Shown: positions 28,336 to 37,481, numbered from the stretch's first letter. The stretch: 64,000 bases of DNA from Puteibacter caeruleilacunae (GCA_005217565.1 SJCO01000001.1:561893-625892), one strand, 5' to 3'. Notes: generated from the letters alone by a model not told the origin. Numbers and translations: made by a program.

Positions 28336-28935
28336 ATGAAGACAGAATTACAAAAATGCCTTGATGGAGAACTGTTTAATACTTCTGATAAAGAGATATT
28401 AAAGCTTATTCATAAAGCCAGGGAACTTGCCAAATCTTATAACGCAACATCCAGTACAGATTCAGAGAGTAGAAAAAACATTTTAAAGGACTTGTTCGGC
28501 AGTATAGGTACAAATGTAAATATTGATACACCTTTTTATTGTGATTATGGAAAGCACATTTCTGTGGGGAATAATGTGATTATCAATATCAATTGCACGT
28601 TTGTTGATTGCAATAAGATTGAAATAGGAGATAATGTGTTAATTGCTTCGAACGTACAAATCTACACTGCAACACATCCTGTAGAGGTTGATGAGCGACT
28701 GGTTGCCAACTGGGATTCTAAATCAGACAAGCCTTATTTTAGAACATATGCCTTGCCGGTTAAGATTGAAGATAATGTATGGATTGGTGGAGGTGTTATT
28801 ATTTTACCTGGTGTGACAATCGGGAAGAACTCAGTGATAGGAGCGGGTAGTGTTGTCAATAAGTCGATCCCTGCTAATAGTGTGGCAGTTGGAAATCCAT
28901 GTAGGGTTATTCGAAAGGTTAACAATCAAAAATAG
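28336..28935 (+). CDS. Sugar O-acetyltransferase (LacA/Maa-like)
   Basis: A 199-residue left-handed beta-helix acetyltransferase. Residues 1-60 are a helical cap (Mac domain), followed by hexapeptide repeats (GNNVIININCTFVDCNKIEIG, GDNVLIASNVQIYTATHP, WIGGGVIILPGVTIGKNSV, VGNPCRVIR). The His of TATHP is the expected catalytic base. It transfers acetyl from acetyl-CoA to a sugar hydroxyl. It is separated by 6 bases from the following HAD gene and 72 bases from the Crp gene. Confidence 0.92.
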   Translation: MKTELQKCLDGELFNTSDKEILKLIHKARELAKSYNATSSTDSESRKNILKDLFGSIGTNVNIDTPFYCDYGKHISVGNNVIININCTFVDCNKIEIGDNVLIASNVQIYTATHPVEVDERLVANWDSKSDKPYFRTYALPVKIEDNVWIGGGVIILPGVTIGKNSVIGAGSVVNKSIPANSVAVGNPCRVIRKVNNQK

Positions 28936-28941
28936 ACGAAT

Positions 28942-29595
28942 ATGGAAAGAATGAAAGCTGTAATCTTCGATCTGGATGGTACTATAGGAAATACCTTACC
29001 CCTTTGTATTAAATCATTTAAGAATTCTATTGAACCACTCTTAGGACGAAGTGTATCGGAAAAGGAGATTGTTGCCACATTTGGACGTTCAGAGGAAGGA
29101 ACTATTATGGCATTGGTTCCTAATGACTATGAGAAAGGAATTGCAGACTATTTACATCATTATAAGCAGTTGCATGAAATGTGTCCTGCGCCTTTCGATG
29201 GAATTATAGAGCTGTTGAATGAATTGATACAGAAAGAAGTGAGGCTTGCAATGGTAACAGGTAAGGGGAAATATAGTACTGAAATATCTTTAGAAAAGTT
29301 TGATATTGACAATCATTTTGAGATTGTAGAAACAGGCCATGCAATTGGTGATAGAAAAACAGAAGGAATTAAGTCTGTCTTGGATTTCTTCAATATCATC
29401 AATAAAGATGAGGTAATCTATGTAGGAGATTCTCCAAGCGATATTCTTGTCTGTAAAGAGGTTGGAATCCCTATCGCTGCTGCCGCATGGGCGGATACCG
29501 CAGATCCTGAAAAACTCATGGAATTGGGTCCTGAACAAATTTTTTATACAATAAATGATTTCTCTGAATGGCTTGGCACTAAAATATTGGATTAA
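28942..29595 (+). CDS. HAD-family hydrolase, phosphoglycolate phosphatase-like
   Basis: A 217-residue HAD phosphatase. Motif I is FDLDGTIGN near residue 10 with the nucleophilic Asp; motif II is MVTGKGKYS; motif III/IV are the Lys in RKTEGIK and VYVGDSPSDI. The helical cap is of the C1 type, as in Gph/PGMB enzymes. The substrate is unknown. It is probably co-transcribed with the acetyltransferase 6 bases upstream and ends at a strong terminator. Confidence 0.88.
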   Translation: MERMKAVIFDLDGTIGNTLPLCIKSFKNSIEPLLGRSVSEKEIVATFGRSEEGTIMALVPNDYEKGIADYLHHYKQLHEMCPAPFDGIIELLNELIQKEVRLAMVTGKGKYSTEISLEKFDIDNHFEIVETGHAIGDRKTEGIKSVLDFFNIINKDEVIYVGDSPSDILVCKEVGIPIAAAAWADTADPEKLMELGPEQIFYTINDFSEWLGTKILD

Positions 29596-29633
29596 AAGTA
29601 AGCTATAATTACTAATCTTTGGGATTTAGGGAA

Positions 29634-29663
29634 GGGCAAAAGCTGGAGATTCAGCAATTGCCC
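29634..29663. terminator. Bidirectional terminator between convergent genes
   Basis: GGGCAAAAGCTG (29634-29645) and CAGCAATTGCCC (29652-29663) form a hairpin with two mismatches between the HAD gene and the minus-strand methyltransferase gene. Confidence 0.55.
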
Positions 29664-29672
29664 TGTTATTAT

Positions 29673-30515
29673 TTATTTTGTAGCAATGGCGAATATTACA
29701 TTATTCCCATTCCACATTCCATCCTCAGGTAAAACATTTTGTTGAAAAGAAACATCAGAAAAGCACTTTGTTGATAAGATTTCTGTTATGTCACTTTGTG
29801 AAAAGAAGTGAGTATAGAAACGATATATTTCAAGTTCCTCTTGGGAATCATATACCATGTGCTGAAATAATATCACCTTTTGTTCTTCATACAAAAATGA
29901 TTGAGAAAGAGCTACGTATGGAGTTGGGCGCCAAAAACCATTCGTTAAAGCTTCCCATGAATTAGGAGCTATTTTACTATGAATGTCAGTGTCTCTAAGG
30001 GCATCAAAAATGAATGTACCTCCATCTTTTAGTGTACTGTGTACTTTGCTAAGTAGTACAGACCTGTCAGATGATTTTAATACGCCAAAGTCGGTAAAGA
30101 TCATCACCACTAAATCATATTGGTCATAATCGAGTTCCACGTTAAGGTAATTCGCATTAATATAATTGATATCAAGATTCTTCTTTATTGCAGACTCTTT
30201 CGCGTAATTAATAGATGTTTTTGAAATATCTATTCCTGTAACATCATGACCATTTTGAGCGAATATTTCGGTATATAATCCAGGACCACAACCAAGATCA
30301 AGAATCTTTAGCTTTCGCTTCGACTTTTGTGTATTTAGTATCCAGCTGGCTGTCTTAATGATAGATGATTCTTTGCGACTGGCGAGGTCTATTTCCGGAT
30401 TTAAGTGAATATTAAGTAATTGCTTCGAAATATGTTCATCTGTCCACATAAACGATGTACCTTCTTCATATAAAGTTGGCTTTGCTGACTTTATAATAAT
30501 ATCTGTGACTTTCAT
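29673..30515 (-). CDS. Class I SAM-dependent methyltransferase
   Basis: A 280-residue methyltransferase with motif I LDLGCGPGLYTEIFAQ at about residues 71-86 and the acidic residue binding the ribose in VTGIDISKTS. Post-motif strands DLVVMIFTDFGVL and GGTFIFDALRD are typical of the small-molecule methyltransferases (UbiE/TehB-like fold). The C-terminal third forms a mixed extension. The substrate is unknown. It stands alone on the minus strand between genes on the plus strand. Confidence 0.87.
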   Translation of the reverse strand: MKVTDIIIKSAKPTLYEEGTSFMWTDEHISKQLLNIHLNPEIDLASRKESSIIKTASWILNTQKSKRKLKILDLGCGPGLYTEIFAQNGHDVTGIDISKTSINYAKESAIKKNLDINYINANYLNVELDYDQYDLVVMIFTDFGVLKSSDRSVLLSKVHSTLKDGGTFIFDALRDTDIHSKIAPNSWEALTNGFWRPTPYVALSQSFLYEEQKVILFQHMVYDSQEELEIYRFYTHFFSQSDITEILSTKCFSDVSFQQNVLPEDGMWNGNNVIFAIATK

Positions 30516-30778
30516 GATATAGTTTTAATTCTCTTTCATCTTTGGAATGAAGATAAATGATGCTCATTTCATTTCAATGAAAGAGATGATTATTAATCTT
30601 GGATTTATTGGTGCACAGGCACGCTTGATCAATAACCAACGATTATTGTCAGGTGCAGGCATCTTTTCCCAGAATAGGGAATTTTGGTATGTATTATAAA
30701 GTCTTCATCGTGACACAAATGTAGGAATTACTTCTTTAATAACAATAATGGGAAGTTCTGTTATTTAGTGTTGGTTAA
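30516..30778. other. Gap between divergent genes
   Basis: This AT-rich gap carries the promoter side of the methyltransferase gene. It holds one 50-codon frame (ATG at 30547, MKINDAHFISMKEMIINLG) with no recognised family; it could be a gene remnant but I do not call it. The repeated promoter copy follows at 30779. Confidence 0.4.
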
Positions 30779-30809
30779 TTGATAATTCAACATAATAGAG
30801 TTACTTTAC
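30779..30809 (+). promoter_or_regulatory. Promoter with FNR-like palindrome, copy 2
   Basis: Thirty of 31 bases equal those at 27646-27676: TTGATAATTCAA, then a 20-base spacer from the first TTG to TACTTTAC (30802-30809). It precedes the GNAT gene by 48 bases. The shared element suggests both genes answer to the same regulator, perhaps the Crp-type protein. Confidence 0.5.
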
Positions 30810-30857
30810 CTGTCGTAAGAGTAAATTTGAAGAACTGTTTGAAAACGAAATAACACA

Positions 30858-31391
30858 ATGATTTTAGAAACTGAAAGACTAACAATACGACCTATTGCGC
30901 AAAATGATAAAGATGAAGTTTTTGCATATCGTTCTGATGCTGAAGCTAACAAATATCAAGGGTGGATTCCTGAAACTTTGAAAGATGTTGAAAGCTTTAT
31001 TGGTAAGGTAGCTACGCGGATTAATGAACCTGAGACTTGGTTCCAGTTTGTAGTTATTGAGAAAGAAGCAAAGAAACTTATTGGTGATATAGGTGTTCAT
31101 TTTTTGGGAGAGGAGAATAAACAGGTTGAAATAGGCTGTACGTTGAGTAAGGATTTCCAAAACAAAGGATATGCCACTGAATCTGTAAAAGAGGTGATTA
31201 ATTATTTATTTGAGAATTTAGATAAACATCGGATTATAACATCAATAGATCCGAATAATATAGATTCAATAAGGTTGGTTGAGAGAGTCGGATTTAGAAA
31301 AGAGGCCCATTTTGTTGAAAGTTTATTCCTTAATGGTGAGTGGGTTGATGATATTGTGTATGCTCTTCTGAAAAGGGAGTGGAAGCGATAG
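30858..31391 (+). CDS. GNAT N-acetyltransferase, RimJ/RimL type
   Basis: A 177-residue acetyltransferase with the full GNAT fold. The start LETERLTIRPI is typical of the RimJ/RimL subgroup; motif A with the acetyl-CoA loop is FQNKGYATESVKEVINY, and the NIDSIRLVERVGF helix is conserved. It acetylates an amine of a protein N-terminus or a small molecule; the target is unknown. It is transcribed alone from a promoter that duplicates that of the Crp-type regulator. Confidence 0.92.
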   Translation: MILETERLTIRPIAQNDKDEVFAYRSDAEANKYQGWIPETLKDVESFIGKVATRINEPETWFQFVVIEKEAKKLIGDIGVHFLGEENKQVEIGCTLSKDFQNKGYATESVKEVINYLFENLDKHRIITSIDPNNIDSIRLVERVGFRKEAHFVESLFLNGEWVDDIVYALLKREWKR

Positions 31392-31470
31392 GAAGTCTGG
31401 TAAATAGTTATTCCCATATTAAATTTAGGACAAAGAGAATCCAATTATAGTATTGTTTTAGCCTACTTGA

Positions 31471-31588
31471 TGTCTTCTTGACGCTATCTTTCCCCTATAT
31501 CTTCCCTATCTAATCCCTATCCCAACTCTATTAGTTCGATAGGGAAAACATAGGGTATAGACGGTTTTGATAGGGGGAAGAGAAGACA
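31471..31588. repeat. Nested inverted repeat with CCCTAT motifs
   Basis: Outer arms TGTCTTCT (31471-31478) and AGAAGACA (31581-31588) are perfect. Inside, CTTTCCCCTAT pairs with ATAGGGGGAAG, and TTCCCTATC (31502-31510) pairs perfectly with GATAGGGAA (31538-31546). CCCTAT occurs three times on the left, its complement three times on the right. It may be a structured RNA end, a long terminator or a small non-coding mobile remnant. The rest of 31392-31772 is AT-rich with no gene. Confidence 0.45.
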
Positions 31589-31772
31589 CAAAATGGATCC
31601 TTTCCTTGATTAGAGTGGTCTACTTGTATTCTGTTTAATTGAGACGAGTGAGGTTTTTTACTGTTTATTTGGGATTTTTAGTTGTATTGATTATTAGGTT
31701 GTTAAAATGAAAATAAATACTTCTTTTGTTGTTTGTTTAGCATAAAATGTGTACTTTAAATGACATTATTGG

Positions 31773-34604
31773 ATGTTGATTACACCCTCTAAAAGTAATA
31801 AAAATGTGATCACAATATTAAAATTTCATCCCTTGAAAACACATAAAACAACTAAGTTCTTATTGCCTGGATTCTTTCTCAAAACTGTAATCTCCGCATT
31901 AATCCTGATTTCACTTTCTTATAGTACAAATGCTCAAGTCGATAATTTATTTCATTCCAATGCAGCTCTGGCTGAGAAGGTGTATTTACAGTTGGATGGG
32001 AAGGCATATACAGCTGGACATATTGTCTGGTTTAAAGCGATCATCGCTAATGCATGTGAGCATAAACCATCACCATTGAGTGGGGTATTGTATGTCGATT
32101 TAATTAGTTCTGATGAAACGGTAATTGAAAAAAAGCTAATTAAAATTAATAAAGGAATTGGAGAAGGATTTTTTTACTTGGATAAACATTTGAAGCAAGG
32201 TCGTTATTTGATTAGAGCTTACACCCTCTGGAATATGAATTTTGGTTCTGATTTCATGTTCAAGGAGTATATACAAGTATTTACACCCACGCAGATCGCA
32301 GGAAAGCCAATTACTAATATTAAGCTCATTAAAGATGAAACTAATGTCGATCACTTAAAGGCTTGTTTTAATCCTCAAGTTATTGATAGTATGCATCGCA
32401 ATAAGCTTAACGTGCTGGTGGCGATTGATGATAAAAAAGATACCTTGAGACTAAAAAAAGGAAAGGATAAGCAGTATCATATTAACTACAAAGTACCCAA
32501 TGATAGTCAGTTTGCCACGCTGCAAATGATTACGGCAAATGAGGAGCGATATGCCACGACAGTCGTATTAAACAATGAACAAGTTGATTTGCAATTTTTT
32601 CCTGAGAGTGGAGAATTTGTACATGGCTTGGACAGTAAGGTTGGTTTTAAAGCACTTGATTCCAGTGGAAAAGGGAAGATTGTGCAGGGAGTAATTGTAG
32701 ATGAAAACGATTCTGTAATAAAATCATTCCATAGTAATAGATTGGGAATGGGAAGTTTTAAACTTGAGAAACTTGATACCCTAAAGAATTACTTTGCCAG
32801 GTTATTATCGACCTCTGATGATAAACTTTCATTTCTGTATCCACTGCCCAAGGTGGCTTCAGAGGGAAATAGTTTGTCTGTAGAAAAGCAGAGCAGTGAT
32901 ACATTGCTACTAACTGCGATGTCAAACTACATGAGCAATGATAGCATCTATTTGAGTCTTTCGTTTCGAGGTGCTCGTGTTTATGATATGAGGGTTCCAC
33001 TTAACGAGGGGTGTTTTAAGGTGTATGTGCCAACCGAGAAACTACCAGAAGGGATTATGGCTTTTACAATGAAGGGTCGAAATGGGCGACCTTTGGCAGA
33101 GCGACTCTATTTTAATGAAAAGCTAACGAGTAGGTTGAATATAGATGTGACAACCGATAAAAAGATTTATGGGAAAAGAGAAATAACCAAGGTTGCAATT
33201 GAGACGAAAAATTCAAAGAATCAACCTGCTATCGCCAATCTTTCGTTATTGGCCATTAATAAAAAGCAGATGGGAGAGATGCAGTCTACGCGTCAGAATA
33301 TACTTTCGTATTTTTTACTTAACTCTGAATTGAAAGGACAAGTAGAGGATCCTGGATATTATTTCGGGAGTGAAGAGTGCAGACATGCAGATTTGGATGC
33401 GTTGATGCTAACCCAAGGATGGCGAAAATATCATTACGCTAAGCCATTCAAAATGCTTCCTTATAAAGCAGAACAATTTCTTACAGTTAGTGGGCAGGTG
33501 AGTAGTGTGTTTTCGAAAAAGAAGAAAAAGGTGGCCGAATTGACAATGATGACATTTGGTAAGGATAAATCAATTTATTCGCAAATTACTGATACCCTAG
33601 GAAGGTTTCGTTTCCGCTTGAATGATCAATATGGGAAGAATGTAAATATTCTTATTCAGAGTGCTAAAAAAACGGGTAAGAAGATGAATTATACTGTTGA
33701 GTTGGATAAGCCAGAGTTTCCATCGATTAACTTTAATCATCAGAAATCTATTCAACAGTTGGATAGTGTGGTTTTCGATTTTGCAGAGAAAGATTTGGTG
33801 CGAAGAAAGATAGAGGATGCTTTCCCATTATCGTCTGATAATATAATGATCGAAGAAGTGGTTGTGCAAGGGTATAACATGACTCCTAACAGGAAAAAGG
33901 TTATGGAGGAGTATGGTGAGCCTGATGAGGTGATTGATGGTAAGGAGATTTTGGCAAAAGAAGAGAAATGGTCGTATGGACTCTATAGTGTACTTCTTTT
34001 TAATTACCCCGAGAAAGTGAGAATTGAGAGGGATCGCGAAGGTTTTTTAGTTGCCAAAATAATGGGCTCGGATTTAACCTTGGTGGTTGTTGATGGAGTG
34101 CCAGTGAAGGCGTATGAATACTCGCTTATTCCAAATATCCCTCCTAGTGAGGTGAGTAGTTTCGAAGTGATCAAGTGTGCGAAAAACTTCACCAGTTTAT
34201 TCATGGATGTGTACAACACTATCCCTCCTCCGGGGATTATGTGTGGTGGTATTATTGCTATCTATACACATGGAAAGAAGGGGATTTATGGAGCCAACCA
34301 GCCTGTGGGGATCATGCAGACTTCAGTACCGATATTCTCTGCTACTCGTGAGTTTTATGCTCCTAAATATGAAAATATTAAACCGGAAGATTGGTATAAA
34401 CCTGATCTGAGGGCATTGGTACATTGGCAACCAGTGATGAAGACTGATAGTCTTGGTAAAGCTGCTAGTTCATTTTACAACTCCGATAATATTGGTGACG
34501 TGATGGTTGTTATTGAGGCCATTTCCGAGAATGGCGAAATCGGCTATAAGGAAGTAGAATATGAGGTAGAAGGAGTGGAGAAAGAGTTGATTATTGCTTT
34601 TTAA
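31773..34604 (+). CDS. Macroglobulin-like secreted protein with plug domain
   Basis: A 943-residue exported protein. The signal segment is at about residues 34-55 (TVISALILISLSYSTNAQ) after a long charged leader, so the true start may be downstream of ATG 31773. Residues about 65-165 resemble an MG2 domain (EKVYLQLDGKAYTAGHIVWF, YLIRAYTLW), followed by further beta-sandwich domains. A TonB-plug-like segment lies at about 690-850 (EEVVVQGYNM, LTLVVVDGVPVKAYEY, GIIAIYTHGKKG). No barrel and no CxEQ thioester motif are present. It is a smaller relative in layout of the 2181-residue protein at 7359. Its function is unknown. Confidence 0.82.
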   Translation: MLITPSKSNKNVITILKFHPLKTHKTTKFLLPGFFLKTVISALILISLSYSTNAQVDNLFHSNAALAEKVYLQLDGKAYTAGHIVWFKAIIANACEHKPSPLSGVLYVDLISSDETVIEKKLIKINKGIGEGFFYLDKHLKQGRYLIRAYTLWNMNFGSDFMFKEYIQVFTPTQIAGKPITNIKLIKDETNVDHLKACFNPQVIDSMHRNKLNVLVAIDDKKDTLRLKKGKDKQYHINYKVPNDSQFATLQMITANEERYATTVVLNNEQVDLQFFPESGEFVHGLDSKVGFKALDSSGKGKIVQGVIVDENDSVIKSFHSNRLGMGSFKLEKLDTLKNYFARLLSTSDDKLSFLYPLPKVASEGNSLSVEKQSSDTLLLTAMSNYMSNDSIYLSLSFRGARVYDMRVPLNEGCFKVYVPTEKLPEGIMAFTMKGRNGRPLAERLYFNEKLTSRLNIDVTTDKKIYGKREITKVAIETKNSKNQPAIANLSLLAINKKQMGEMQSTRQNILSYFLLNSELKGQVEDPGYYFGSEECRHADLDALMLTQGWRKYHYAKPFKMLPYKAEQFLTVSGQVSSVFSKKKKKVAELTMMTFGKDKSIYSQITDTLGRFRFRLNDQYGKNVNILIQSAKKTGKKMNYTVELDKPEFPSINFNHQKSIQQLDSVVFDFAEKDLVRRKIEDAFPLSSDNIMIEEVVVQGYNMTPNRKKVMEEYGEPDEVIDGKEILAKEEKWSYGLYSVLLFNYPEKVRIERDREGFLVAKIMGSDLTLVVVDGVPVKAYEYSLIPNIPPSEVSSFEVIKCAKNFTSLFMDVYNTIPPPGIMCGGIIAIYTHGKKGIYGANQPVGIMQTSVPIFSATREFYAPKYENIKPEDWYKPDLRALVHWQPVMKTDSLGKAASSFYNSDNIGDVMVVIEAISENGEIGYKEVEYEVEGVEKELIIAF

Positions 34605-34655
34605 TAAGTCAGCTAAAAAAAATAGAATGTACTTTTATTGAAAATGGAGGAGTAA

Positions 34656-35378
34656 ATGAAACTATTACTATTAGGGCTTAGCTTGTTTTTAGCGATGAAT
34701 GGTATTGCTCAAGAATATGAGGGAGACTTAGTGTTTAATGCAAATAAGAACAAGGAAGTTTTTGAGTATACAAATATAAATACAACAGTTCAGATCGGTC
34801 GCTTTATTCATCGGGAGTTAAAACATGGTATAATCTTTCAGGAAGTTGATACTATTAAAGATTTATATGAGCTAAGATTACATTCATTCGGGAATAATTC
34901 TAAAGAAGTGGTTGTTGATACTTTGTCTGTAGGAATATTGGTTGATTTTCAGTTTATAGACAAAAATAGAGATGGATATCGAGACCTGTATATTACACTG
35001 GGAGGAAATAGAGCTATTGATTTCTTATACGTGTATGAACCAGAAAAAGATAAACTCAGGGAAGTTTATGGGATGGACAAATTTCCTGGTTCAGAGGAAA
35101 TTCTAGACTCTGGATTTTTGTATACATACGTGTCTCTTGGCTGCGGAGATAGTTATTGGGAGTCAAAACTAATAAAGATCGAAGATTTTAAGGTGAAGGA
35201 ATACGGTAGTATTTATGGGAATGGCTGTGAAGAAAATGAAAGTGATCGGTATATTTTGATTAAAGATTCAAATGATCATGTAGACACTTTAAAATATTTC
35301 GAGACTTTAAAGAAGTATACTAATGGAAAATTTGATATGATTAAAAGTTATTGGGAGTCAATTGTGAGGAACCAATAA
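34656..35378 (+). CDS. Secreted hypothetical protein
   Basis: A 240-residue protein with a signal peptide (residues 1-18, ending GIAQ). The middle (DFQFIDKNRDGYRDLYITLGG) resembles the Asp-rich calcium-binding loop of XAC2610-like or FG-GAP-type proteins, where a strand leads into DxNxDGxxD. The rest is beta-rich without a recognised family. It follows the macroglobulin-like gene by 51 bases and may share its transcript. Function unknown. Confidence 0.65.
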   Translation: MKLLLLGLSLFLAMNGIAQEYEGDLVFNANKNKEVFEYTNINTTVQIGRFIHRELKHGIIFQEVDTIKDLYELRLHSFGNNSKEVVVDTLSVGILVDFQFIDKNRDGYRDLYITLGGNRAIDFLYVYEPEKDKLREVYGMDKFPGSEEILDSGFLYTYVSLGCGDSYWESKLIKIEDFKVKEYGSIYGNGCEENESDRYILIKDSNDHVDTLKYFETLKKYTNGKFDMIKSYWESIVRNQ

Positions 35379-35402
35379 CGATTTATCCTTAAATAATAGA
35401 TT

Positions 35403-35660
35403 ATGAAAAATATAGATTTAAAATCCTTCTTAATAGGGGTGCTTGCTACGGCATGTGTTGTTTTGATGATTAGTTCTACCAATTCGGTTCCTAGGGGACC
35501 AAGGTATCAATTGGAAAATGATCCTATATCGGGGTATGCTTATGTTCTGGATACTTATACTGGATCAGTGACATATGTTAAGATGAATAAAGCCTTACGT
35601 GCAAAGGGAGAGTGTGTTTCTGCAAGAAGAATACAGGAGGTGATGAATACGATAGATTAA
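35403..35660 (+). CDS. Small single-pass membrane protein
   Basis: An 85-residue protein with one N-terminal membrane segment (FLIGVLATACVVLMISS) and a polar exterior domain of about 55 residues containing YVLDTYTGSVTYVK and one Cys. It is 24 bases after the previous secreted protein. No family is recognised. Confidence 0.55.
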   Translation: MKNIDLKSFLIGVLATACVVLMISSTNSVPRGPRYQLENDPISGYAYVLDTYTGSVTYVKMNKALRAKGECVSARRIQEVMNTID

Positions 35661-35710
35661 AATTGTTGTCTCAATAATTATGCACATATTGTCTGTAAAA
35701 GCCTAAGTAG

Positions 35711-36415
35711 ATGAAGAGTACCGATGATCAATTAAAGAAACGTGGATATCTTCCAGGTTCCACCAAAATGGAAAGTTATCAGTGTAGTTATACTGAGAAA
35801 CTTGTTTTATTACAGAGTAAAACTCCACAGGAGAGGACTGCAGGAGCCAGACTTTTAAAGGATGAAGAAGTTTCCACTGATTTAATTGATCATCTGGTTG
35901 TTGCATTATCAAAAGAATCTAAACTTTACTCGAAAATTGAAATCAGTGCTACTCTTGCCGACTGTGGAATCCCAGCGGTAAAACCTTTGATTAATCAGTT
36001 AGGATGTATTGGAGGGAATCAATATAAAAAGGTCCCATCTAAACCTTTTAAGAAGAAGAATTACCCGTTACCTCGCGATATTGCAGCACGAACTTTAGTC
36101 AGAATTGGAGATGATGCACTTCCTGAACTTTGTGAATGTATGGATAGCGCTAAAAATAAGCAACTCAGTGAAGCAATCGATGCGATTGGTTTTATCTGTT
36201 ACTACAGTGCTTCACCAATAGAGATCTCTCAGTTGGTGAACTGCTATGAAAAGAACAAAGGCAATCATTTAATTCAATGGAAGTTGATTCGGGCTTTTAG
36301 CAGTTTTAAGGAAAGTATTGAGCTTCTAAGGAGAGAAAGGCAGTGTAACGAAAATGAATGTCTATTTAATGAGATTGATCGTAGTATTGAACTAATAAAT
36401 AAGCGACTAAAGTAA
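35711..36415 (+). CDS. HEAT-repeat-like protein
   Basis: A cytoplasmic 234-residue helical protein. Several units fit HEAT or PBS-lyase repeats, for example RTAGARLLKDEEVSTDLIDH, IEISATLADCGIPAVKPLIN and DIAARTLVRIGDDALPELCE. Such proteins usually act as scaffolds for protein contacts. It sits alone after two short genes, and a repeated hairpin follows its stop codon. Function unknown. Confidence 0.65.
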   Translation: MKSTDDQLKKRGYLPGSTKMESYQCSYTEKLVLLQSKTPQERTAGARLLKDEEVSTDLIDHLVVALSKESKLYSKIEISATLADCGIPAVKPLINQLGCIGGNQYKKVPSKPFKKKNYPLPRDIAARTLVRIGDDALPELCECMDSAKNKQLSEAIDAIGFICYYSASPIEISQLVNCYEKNKGNHLIQWKLIRAFSSFKESIELLRRERQCNENECLFNEIDRSIELINKRLK

Positions 36416-36436
36416 AACTTAAAATAAATTAGTAAA

Positions 36437-36495
36437 GTGAGTTTCTGAATGAATTTAATTTTTTGAACATTCAGAAATCTAAAAACATTTAAACA
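36437..36495 (+). repeat. Intergenic hairpin repeat, copy B
   Basis: TTTCTGAATG (36442-36451) and CATTCAGAAA (36468-36477) form a perfect 10-bp stem. The surrounding bases resemble the copy at 16665-16721. It lies between the HEAT-like gene and a small membrane protein gene. Confidence 0.45.
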
Positions 36496-36496
36496 A

Positions 36497-36685
36497 ATGA
36501 ATTTCATGTACATTTTTAATATTTTCTTGTTATTGATGCCTTTTGTATTTTTAGGATTGGCATTCTGGGGCTTTGTGAAAAGAAAAAGGCGACTTTTGTA
36601 TGCCTCTTTATTTTGCTTTGTGCTCTTTGCTTTTATATTTCTTTCACTAAACTTTATGAGTTTTGAGCCAATAGTGAAGCCTTAG
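36497..36685 (+). CDS. Small membrane protein, two predicted helices
   Basis: A 62-residue protein with two hydrophobic segments (IFLLLMPFVFLGLAFWGF and LYASLFCFVLFAFIFLSL) joined by a basic loop KRKRR. The composition and topology look real, but no family is recognised. A repeated hairpin is just upstream. Confidence 0.4.
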   Translation: MNFMYIFNIFLLLMPFVFLGLAFWGFVKRKRRLLYASLFCFVLFAFIFLSLNFMSFEPIVKP

Positions 36686-36760
36686 TTCCTTTTCTTCGTT
36701 AACAGAAATAGATGGTGAGTCCATGTGATAGGGGGATGTTAATCCATTAAATTCGAGACA

Positions 36761-37477
36761 ATGAATAAAGAACTGTTCATAGAAAATCTAAGAATAGCAT
36801 TTGGGGATGCAGAATTACCCATTGTGTTTTGGTATTCTGATGAGCCTGCAATTCCCGTAGAGAAGACTAGAGGATGTTTTATAGGTTATTTGAAGACTGC
36901 CAGATCAGGTGGAGTTATCTCATTTAATGTTGATACTATAGGTTGTCCAGGAGGGAAAGTGTACACGGGATATTGTGAGGCTCCTCCTTTTATCCCTGGA
37001 TTTGTTTCGGAGAAAGAAAAGTATAAGAAAACGCCGGAGATGGTTACTAAATTTATTGATGATTTGAATATGCCTGACGCGCCAGCCGCTTATATCAATT
37101 TTGCTTCAATTGATAAGATAAGTTCGTTAGATGATAAAGAGGGTATTATATTTTTTGCAACACCTGATATTTTATCAGGACTTGTCTCATGGGCATTATT
37201 CGATATTGATGAATCAGATGCAATATCGGTTCCTTTTGGATCAGGATGTAGCTTGTTAGTTTCACAGACTTATGTGGAAAACAAGCGGAATGGTTATCGT
37301 TGCTTCCTTGGGCTTTTCGATCCATCTGTTCGTCCATCGGTTGAACAAAATATTTTAAGTTTTGCTATTCCTATGTCAAGGTTTAAAGTCATGTATCATA
37401 CTATTGAAGAATCATGTTTGTCGGGAACGCATGGTTGGACAAAGGTTAAAGAGAGAATTGAAAAAGGAGGAGAGTAG
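36761..37477 (+). CDS. DUF169 family protein
   Basis: A 238-residue protein resembling the DUF169 family, found in bacteria and archaea. Conserved features include the early FWYSDEPA segment, the IGCPGGKVYTGYCE motif with two Cys, and GSGCSLLVSQTY near residue 170. The cysteines may bind a metal or cluster, but the function is unknown. The gene is 4 bases before the FetA-like ATPase, so it is likely part of that metal transport operon. Confidence 0.75.
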   Translation: MNKELFIENLRIAFGDAELPIVFWYSDEPAIPVEKTRGCFIGYLKTARSGGVISFNVDTIGCPGGKVYTGYCEAPPFIPGFVSEKEKYKKTPEMVTKFIDDLNMPDAPAAYINFASIDKISSLDDKEGIIFFATPDILSGLVSWALFDIDESDAISVPFGSGCSLLVSQTYVENKRNGYRCFLGLFDPSVRPSVEQNILSFAIPMSRFKVMYHTIEESCLSGTHGWTKVKERIEKGGE

Positions 37478-37481
37478 AAAT

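Noticed and set aside
30547-30699. A 50-codon frame between the methyltransferase and GNAT genes
   Set aside because: No recognised family or ribosome site; too weak for a gene call.
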